Assembly: GCF_000943545.1 (NCBI RefSeq)
Contig: NZ_JTHP01000234.1
Coordinates: forward strand, 18,911 to 82,910
Length of the DNA: 64,000 nucleotides
Direction of reading: 5' to 3'
DNA from: Paenibacillus terrae
GTDB lineage: Bacteria; Bacillota; Bacilli; Paenibacillales; Paenibacillaceae
Shown: positions 38,023-46,800 of the stretch, piece by piece
Position numbering within the stretch: position 1 is the stretch's first letter
Layout of the letters: every line of letters begins with the position of its first letter
Program-made: the position numbers and the translations under genes
The notes under the pieces: model-generated
Told to the model about the DNA's origin: nothing
Database searches by the model: none
The model's input: only the letters and a program-made list of their open reading frames with translations

Positions 38023-38036
38023 AATGCAATGATTTC

Positions 38037-38100
38037 ACTTTGCGTGTGCAGAGGGCGGCGGCTTGTCCGACTGCCCTTGCCTGCAAAGTATTATTTTTCC
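38037..38100 (+). terminator. Hairpin between the two synthetase genes (possible partial terminator/attenuator)
   Basis: ACTTTGC (38037-38043) pairs with GCAAAGT (38083-38089) and AGGGC (38052-38056) with GCCCT (38073-38077). A T-rich run follows at 38091-38098. It could lower read-through or set the ratio of the subunits; this is inference. Confidence 0.4.
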
Positions 38101-38174
38101 AACACAACGCTCATCTACGTAACAACGCACCATTCCAACCGGGGTACAGACCCCATGAAGCAGGAGGGATGTCA

Positions 38175-40890
38175 TTGAAAGCCTTATTTGAGAAGGAAAA
38201 AAATTACTGGAGTCATAAGCTGGAATCTGAGGATCATATCATCTGCCTTCCATACACCAACAACGTGTCCAAGGATGCAACTTCAACGAATTTAAATTCC
38301 CATACGTATACGCTCACATTTCCATCTGAAATTTCCGGGCGAATATTGTCTATAACAGGTGGCGCTCCATGGGCAGTGTTTATGGTGCTGCTTGCTGGAG
38401 TAGAAAGCCTGTTACATAAATACACAGGTGAGGAACGTGTGCTGCTGGGCATTCCGGTAGCCAAGTCTGGCAACGGTGCTATAAAGCCGATCAATCATCT
38501 GCTTATACTGAAAAACACGCTGGATTCCACAACGACCTTCAAAGCCTTGCTGTCTCAAATCAAAACCTCTGTCAGCGAAGCGATTGAGCACCAAAATATA
38601 CCTTTTTGGAACTATACCGAGGGGCTTGAAATTCCACGTAACGAGGATGAACAGCCTATTATTCACACCACGGTGTCCCTGCGAAATATCCATATTTCCG
38701 ATTTTTCGAATCATGTACAGTCTGAGCTTGATTTTCAATTTCAATGGGAAAACGCAGCGGTTTCCCTGAATCTGAATTACAGTAGCCACCGTTATAATGA
38801 GGCGACGATTGAACGCTTTGTTGAGCAGTTGTTGCGGTTGTACAGCGTTGTTCTGCATCAGCCAGAGCTGGCAATTTCCACAGCACAAGTGCTGTCAGAG
38901 CAAGAAATGGAGCAACTGGTTTATACCTTCAACGATACAGCTGTGGATTATCCGCGGCATGCGTCCATTCATGAGTTGTTTGAGAAACAGGCGAAGCAGG
39001 CACCGCAGCAGGTGGCGGTAGTGTTCGGAAAAGACAGCCTGACCTATGGAGAATTGAATGAAAAAGCCAACCGTCTGGCTCGTACATTACGTAAGCAGGA
39101 AATCTGCACCGAGCAGACTGTCGGTATTGTGGCTGAACGCTCGATCGAGATGATCGTCGGTATGCTCGCGATTCTCAAAGCAGGCGGGGCCTATGTGCCG
39201 ATTGACACTGATTACCCGGATGAACGCGTGCGCTATTTGCTGGAGGATTCCGGTGCAAACCTACTGCTAGTGCAGCGAATGGAGCATCGGCCCGCTGATT
39301 TCCAGGGAATTGTGCTTGACCTGAGCGATTCCGCAATCTATGGAACGAATGATGCTGATCGTTTCGATCCGGTTTTGCCGAACGATAACGAGACGTATGC
39401 TGACATAGCTGGCATCGGATATGTAGATTGCTTAAACCCGCTCTATTCCATTTCCGCTAGTCCTGAGCTTGCTTCTACTACATCCACACAACCAGAAGCC
39501 ATGCAACCAGAAGCTACGCAATCAGAACAAGCAGAACAGGTACGTCAGACCTACGCAGCAGAAGAACAAGCGAAGGCAACTGCTGCTGATCGCTTGGCAT
39601 ACATCATGTACACCTCAGGGACGACAGGCCAGCCGAAAGGGGTTATGGTAGAGCACCGTAACGTCGTACGTCTGGTGAAAAATACAAACTATGCGCAACT
39701 GGATGCTGAGACGCGCATTTTGCAGACCGGGGCCGTTGTCTTTGACGCGTCCACCTTCGAAATTTGGGGTGCGCTATTGAATGGTGGACAGCTGGTGCTG
39801 GTGAGTCAGGATGTCATTTTGGACGCGCCGAAGCTCAAGGAAGCTGTTCGCAGCCATGGCATTACCACGATGTGGCTGACAGCGCCGCTCTTTAACCAGC
39901 TGTCCCAGCAGGACCTGGAACTGTTTGAGGGGGTACGGGAGCTACTGGTCGGCGGTGATGTGCTGTCCGTCCCGCATATTAACCGGGTGCTGGAGGCTCA
40001 TCCTTCCCTGCGGATCATAAATGGTTACGGCCCGACGGAAAATACAACCTTCTCCACGACGCATGCGATTACTGGCGTGCAATCAGAATCGGTGCCGATC
40101 GGCAGCCCGATCCATAACTCGACGGCGTATGTCGTAGACCGTTCGATGCAGCTTCAGCCTGTCGGGGCATGGGGAGAGCTGATCGTCGGCGGTGACGGGG
40201 TGGCACGTGGATACCGGAATCGCCCGGACCTGACGGCAGAAAAGTTCATCGACAGCCCGTACCGCAGCGGAGAACGCTGCTATCGCACAGGCGACCTGGT
40301 GCGCTGGAATGCGAACGGGACGCTGGAATACAAGGGACGGATCGACGCCCAGGTGAAAATCCGGGGCTATCGGATCGAGCTGGGCGAGGTGGAAGCGCAG
40401 CTGTTACAGCTGGAGTCGGTGCGAGAAGCGGTGGTGATTGCACGTGAGGATGAGCAGGGGCAAAAGCAACTCTGCGCTTATGTGGTGACCCATGAGGATG
40501 TAACGGCAAGTGAGCTGCGTAGCGCTTTGAGCCAGGAGCTGCCGGGCTACATGGTGCCGTCGTATTTTGTGCAGCTGGAGCAATTGCCACTGACACCCAA
40601 CGGCAAGGTGGATCGCCGGGCGTTGCCACAGCCGGAGGGAAGTGTAAGCTCAGGCGCAAAATATGTACCTCCTCAAAATCAATTACAAGTACAACTGGTG
40701 AGTATCTGGAAAGATGTGCTGGAGCTTGACCGCATCGGGATTAAGGATAACTTTTTTGAAGCAGGAGGGCACTCCCTGCGGGCGACACATGTTATATCAC
40801 TTATTCATAAGGAATTGCATAAAAATGTGCAGCTAAAGGACCTGTTTCAGCACCCGACGATTGAACAGCTTGCGCAGGTGATTGAAGCGC
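38175..40890 (+). other. NRPS module 11: half C-A(Val)-T, adds L-Val
   Basis: The N-terminal ~240 residues look like the C-terminal lobe of a C domain (LLHKYTGEERVLLG, then FNDTAVDYPR leading into the A domain) and have no HHxxxDG. A domain about 38950-40640 has pocket D-A-F-W-L-G-G-T-F, a standard Val code. A Gln/Glu/Pro-rich insertion lies before motif A3 (about 39350-39590). T GGHSL near 40765, no E. Confidence 0.83.
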
Positions 40891-43800
40891 TGGAGCAAAC
40901 CGCCTATGAATCCATACCTGTTACGGAGAATAAGCCATTTTATGCGGTATCCTCGGCACAAAAACGGATGTATATCCTCAATCAGCTTGATGGAGCGGGA
41001 ATTAGCTATAACATCCCTGGTGCTCTGGCACTGACAGGTTCACTTGATCATAAGGCACTGGATAATGCGTTCCGCCAGCTTATTGACCGCCATGAAACAT
41101 TGCGTACAAGCTTTGAGACCATGAACGGTGAACCTGTCCAGCGAGTACATGACGAGGTTCCTTTTCGTATGGAGTTGATTCATGCCCACGGAGCTGACCC
41201 TAAGGAGACGGATGAGCTGGTACGCGACTTTGTCCAGCCGTTCGATCTTGGACAGGCTCCGCTATTCCGAGTCGGTTTGATTGAAACAGATCCAGAGCAT
41301 TATATTTTACTGCTGGATATGCATCACATCATTTCGGACGGTACCTCTATAAATGTGCTGATTCAGGACTTCATCCGTTTATATGCAGGTGACACGCTGC
41401 CACCGCTGCGCATTCAGTATAAGGACTACGCCGCCTGGCAACAGGAGCAGCAGCAAAGTGAACGTTACCAGCAGCAGGAAAGCTACTGGCTGAATACCTT
41501 CGCGGGAGAGCTACCCGTGCTGGATATACCGACCGATTATCCGCGCCCGGCGGTGAGAAGCTTTGAAGGAGATGTGCTGGAATTTACGCTCGATCAACGA
41601 CAGAGCGAAGGTTTAAAAAGCATTGCGGTGCAGACGGAATCAACATTGTATATGGTGCTATTGGCTGCTTATACGTCTTTGCTTAGCCACTACAGCGGGC
41701 AGGAGGATATTATCGTCGGTTCGCCGATTGCGGGGCGGCCCCATGCTGATCTTGGTAGCCTGATCGGGATGTTTGTGAATACACTGGCAATCCGCAATTA
41801 TCCGGAAGGTGGTAAGACATTCCGCGATTATGTATTGGAGGTCAAGGAAAACGCGCTGAAGGCATTTGAACATCAGGATTATCCGTTTGAAGTGCTGGTG
41901 GACAAGCTGGGCGTGGATCGAGATTTAAGCCGTAATCCGTTATTTGATACCATGTTTGCTCTGCAAAACTTGGAGCAAAAGGAGCAGCAGCTGGAAGGCT
42001 TGCAATTGACACTCTATCCGAGTGAACAAAATACCGCGAAATTTGATTTGAGTCTGTTCGCGATGGAGGATGGGGAGCAAATTGCCTGCGGTCTTCAATA
42101 CGGAACCCGGCTGTACAAACGGGAAACCATCGAACGACTGGCTGTACATTTGCAGCAGCTTATCCATGCGGTGATAGAACAGCCGGATATCGCTCTTTCG
42201 GCTATTGAAATGGTTTCGTCCCAAGAAAAAGAGCAGATTGTAATGCAATTCAACGATACAGTAGCAGACTATCCGTATCCACGTGATCAAGTGCTGCATG
42301 TGCTGTTCGAGGAACAGGCCGCACAATCACCGGATCGGCTGGCCGTCACCTTTGCGGACACACAGCTCACCTACCGCGAACTGAAAGAACGCTCCGACCG
42401 TCTGGCACGTATACTCGCTTCCCATGGTATACGGCGCGGCTCCGAGCCAGAGATACAGCGAGTAGGGATTATGGCGGAGCGCTCCATTGAAATGATCGTG
42501 GGTATGCTGGCGATTTTGAAGGCCGGGGGGGCTTACGTTCCCATTGATCCCGAATATCCTGAGGAGCGTATTCGTTATTTATTGGAGGATTCCAGTGCTA
42601 GGCTGTTACTTTCACAGCGACGTGAGCAGGTTCCTTTTGAACCAGGCATTCCGATCATAGATTTGAGTGATGAACAACGATGGAGTAGCGAATCTGAACT
42701 TTACGCTCATGTGGATGAATCAGCTGCGATTTCAACGGGGGGATCTTCCTCGGATCTTGCGTATGTGATCTACACCTCGGGTACGACAGGCAAGCCGAAG
42801 GGCGTGATGATCGATCACCGCAATGTCGTGCGTTTGGTGAAAAACAAAAGCTATGCCTCGCTTGACGAAAATACGCGTATGCTGCAAATGGGTGCAGTTG
42901 TGTTCGATGCCTCCACGTTTGAAATCTGGGGAACGCTGCTGAACGGAGGTCAACTGTATGTGGTAAGTCATGACACTATTTTGGACGCCGCCAAGCTCAA
43001 ACAGGCGATTGACAAGTATCGTATTAACACCATGTTCATGACCACGGCTTTATTCAATCAGCATTCACAGCAAGCTATTGGAGTGTTTTCCTCCCTGAAG
43101 GAATTGCTTGTGGGTGGTGATGTGTTGTCCATACCACACGTCAATCGTGTGCTGAAGGAGCACCCGCAGCTTCGTTTGGCCAATATTTATGGGCCGACGG
43201 AGAACACCACCTTTTCCACCATCTATGACATTACAGAACCGCAAACCCAAGCTATTCCCATTGGGCGTCCGATTGATCATTCAACCACATATGTGGTCAA
43301 TCGTTCGTTGAAGCTGCAGCCGATTGGAGCCTGGGGGGAGCTGATCGTCGGTGGTGATGGTGTGGGACGTGGATATCTGAATCGGCCGGAGCTCACGGCG
43401 GAAAAGTTTATAGAAAGTCCGTTCCGGCCCGGGGAGCACTGCTATCGAACAGGCGATTTAGTGCGTTGGCGTGCAGATGGCGTGCTGGAGTACAAGGGAA
43501 GAATGGATGAGCAGGTCAAAATTCGCGGCTACCGCATTGAGCTGGGTGAAATAGAAACCCGTTTGTCCACGATTGCAGGAGTGAAGGAATCGATTGTTAC
43601 CGTACGGCAGGACGATAACGGGCAAAAACAGCTGTGTGCCTATTTTGTAACAGACAGCGACTTGAGCGCCAGCGACTTACGTAACGTTTTGTCGCAGGAT
43701 CTGCCTGGCTATATGGTGCCTTCCTACTTTGTGCAGCTTTCCAGACTGCCTTTGACGCTGAATGGTAAAGTAGACCGCAGGGCTCTGCCTGCACCGGAGC

Positions 43801-46800
43801 ATAAAGTTGATACAGGCATGGATTATGTGGCACCCGAGACGGATGTTCAGCAAGCACTGGCTACCGCCTGGGGGGCAATTCTTGGAATTCAGCGAGTGGG
43901 CATACAGGATAACTTTTTCCATCTGGGTGGCGACTCCATCAAGGCCATTCAAGTATCGTCCCGATTGTTTCAGGCTGGATACAAGCTGGAAATGAAGGAC
44001 TTGTTCAAATACCCGACGATTGCGGGACTAAGCAAATTCATTCAGCCTGTTAACCGAATAGCAGAGCAGGGAGAGGTTACAGGTTCTGTTTTGCTTACAC
44101 CGATTCAGCGCTGGTTTTTTGAACAGCCCACAGCAGAGCCGCACTATTTTAACCAATCTGTCATGCTTTATCGACAAGAAGGCTACGATGAACAGGCACT
44201 TCGGCAGGCGCTCAACCAGATTACATCGCACCATGATGCATTGCGTATGGTTTTTCGTTCGTCGGAGAACGGGTATACGGCATGGAATCGTGGTATAGAG
44301 GAAGGCGAACCATACCATCTGGAAATCTTTGATTATAGGGACAGCGAAGTAAACGAGGGCGATTTGGCGAAGATGGTTGAAGCCAATTGCAATGAAATTC
44401 AATCCGGCATTTCCCTAAGCGAAGGGCCGCTCATGAGGCTGGGGCTGTTCCGTTGCCCGGATGGAGATCATCTGCTGGTCGTGATTCACCATTTGGCGGT
44501 GGACGGGGTATCCTGGCGCATTTTATTCGAGGATTTGGCGACTGCTTATGATCAAGCCTCCAAGGGAGAACAGGTAATTCAGTTGCCTCATAAAACGGAT
44601 TCGTTCCAAACGTGGGCCCAGCAGCTGTACGCTTATGCCAATAGCCCAGCCATGGAACGTGAGCGCTCGTACTGGGAGGAGCTTGCACAAGCCGAGCTGG
44701 CTCCCTTGCCGCAGGATTACGGGTATCATGAGCACGAAAAGCCGTTGATTGGTGTCAGTGAGTCGGTTACCGCTGTATGGACAAGTGCGGAGACAGAGCA
44801 GCTGCTCAAGCAGGCCAATCGTGCCTACCACACCGAGGTTAACGATCTGTTGCTGACAGCGGTAGGGATGGCATTGCAAGCGTGGAGCGGATATGAGCGT
44901 TTCCTGATCCATCTGGAGGGGCATGGACGCGAAGCTATTTTACCTGAGGTAGACATTACCCGAACAATAGGGTGGTTTACAAGCCAATATCCTGTTTTGC
45001 TTAATATGCCGGAAGAAATTGCTCTTTCGCAACGGATTAAGCATGTGAAGGAAGGACTGCGCGGCATCCCGCAAAAAGGGATCGGCTACGGTGTACTGAA
45101 ATATTTAGCCGACCGCCAGACACAGGCACCGGAGGCATCTTCAGCCCTATTTACGACAGATCCCGAAATCAGCTTTAACTATTTGGGACAATTTGATCAG
45201 GATATGAAGGGAAATGATCTGGAGTCATCCCCTTATAGTGGGGGCATGCCGCTGAGCCCGACCATGGCTCGGACGTATACGCTGGATTTTGGCGGCATCA
45301 TTTCGGGAGGTCAGCTGGGTCTGACGATTAGCTATAGCCGTACCAGCTATCGACCAGAGACGATAGAGCGGTTGGCGAAATTACTGGAATCGAGTCTACG
45401 TGAAATTTTGACGCATTGCATCCATAAAGAACACCCGGAGCTGACCCCAAGTGATATTTCCTATAAAGGAATGAGTGTGGAGGGCTTGGACAGCCTGTTA
45501 TCTGAAATGGGTGCTGCGGGTAAGGTCGACAATGTATATGCACTGACCCCGATGCAAAAAGGGATGCTGTTTCACAGCCAGCTGGATAGTCAAGCAGCCG
45601 CGAATGACGCGTATTTTGAGCAGGTTTCTTATGATATGCGAGGTCGGATGGACATTCAGGCTTTTGCAGAAAGCCTGAATATTCTGGTTCGGCGACATGA
45701 GGCGCTGCGTACACATTTTTATTTTGGTCGGGATACGGAACCGTTGCAGGTAGTGTATCGAAGTCGGGATTGCGGCTTTCAATATGAAGATTTACACAAG
45801 CTGGATGCGGATACAAGGGATACCTGGGTGAAAAACTTCGAGTTGGAAGATAAAACACGGGGCTTTGATCTGCGTCGGGATGTCCTGCTGCGTGTAGCGA
45901 TTTTACGTACCGGAGAAGACAGCTATCATTTTGTATGGAGCTTCCATCATATCGTCATGGACGGCTGGTGTCTGTCCCTTATAAATAAAGAAGTGTTTGA
46001 AAGCTATGCAGCACTTCAGGAGGGCAGAGTGCCAGAGCTGGCACCGGCAGTGCCGTACAGCAGCTTTATTGAATGGCTGGAAGCACAGGATGGCAAGGCG
46101 GCAGCCGACTACTGGAGCAGCTATTTATCTGGGTATGAGCAGCAAACAGCACTACCAGCTGTAAAATCCGGTCGCAAGAGTGAAGGCTACACGGCCAGCG
46201 ATTGGGCGACGGATTTGGAGCGTGAGCTGACCCTCCGGGTGGAGGAGACGGCTAAGCGGTATCAGGTGACCATGAATACGTTATTACAAACCGCATGGGG
46301 GATTGTGCTGCAAAAATATAACAACCACAGTGATGTCGTATTTGGCAGTGTTGTCTCAGGTCGTCCATCGGATATTATCGGGGTCGAGGATATTATCGGC
46401 TTGTTCATTAATACCATTCCCGTTCGCATTCGCTGCGAGGCAGGGGAATCTTTTGCAGAAGTTATGAAGAAAATGCAGGAGCAGGCGCTGGCTTCTCATG
46501 CGTATGATACGTATCCACTGTTTGAAATTCAGGCATTGACCGACCAGAAGCAGGATTTAATTAACCATATTATGGTGTTTGAAAATTATCCGGTGGAGGA
46601 GCAGGTCGAGGAGCTGGGAAGTGACGGGCAGGATGCATTCCCGATTTCCAACGTGGTGGCTGCAGAGCAGACCAACTACGATCTGAACCTCGTCGTTATG
46701 CCGGGAGAATGCATAAAGATTCGTTTTATGTATAACGCGTTAAGCTTTGATCAAACAGACATTGAGCGTCTGCATGGACATTTTGTGAATCTGCTGGAGC

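Noticed and set aside
374..37779. Dozens of 60-380-codon open frames on the minus strand and in other plus frames inside the NRPS genes
   Set aside because: They mirror the repeated domains, recur at equal positions in each module copy, lack ribosome sites and read as low-complexity Arg/His/Gln-rich protein. They are shadows of the main frame.
38040..38174. N-terminal extension of the terminal synthetase from 38040
   Set aside because: No ribosome site, codes across the intergenic hairpin, and a strong AGGAGG lies 7 bases before TTG 38175.
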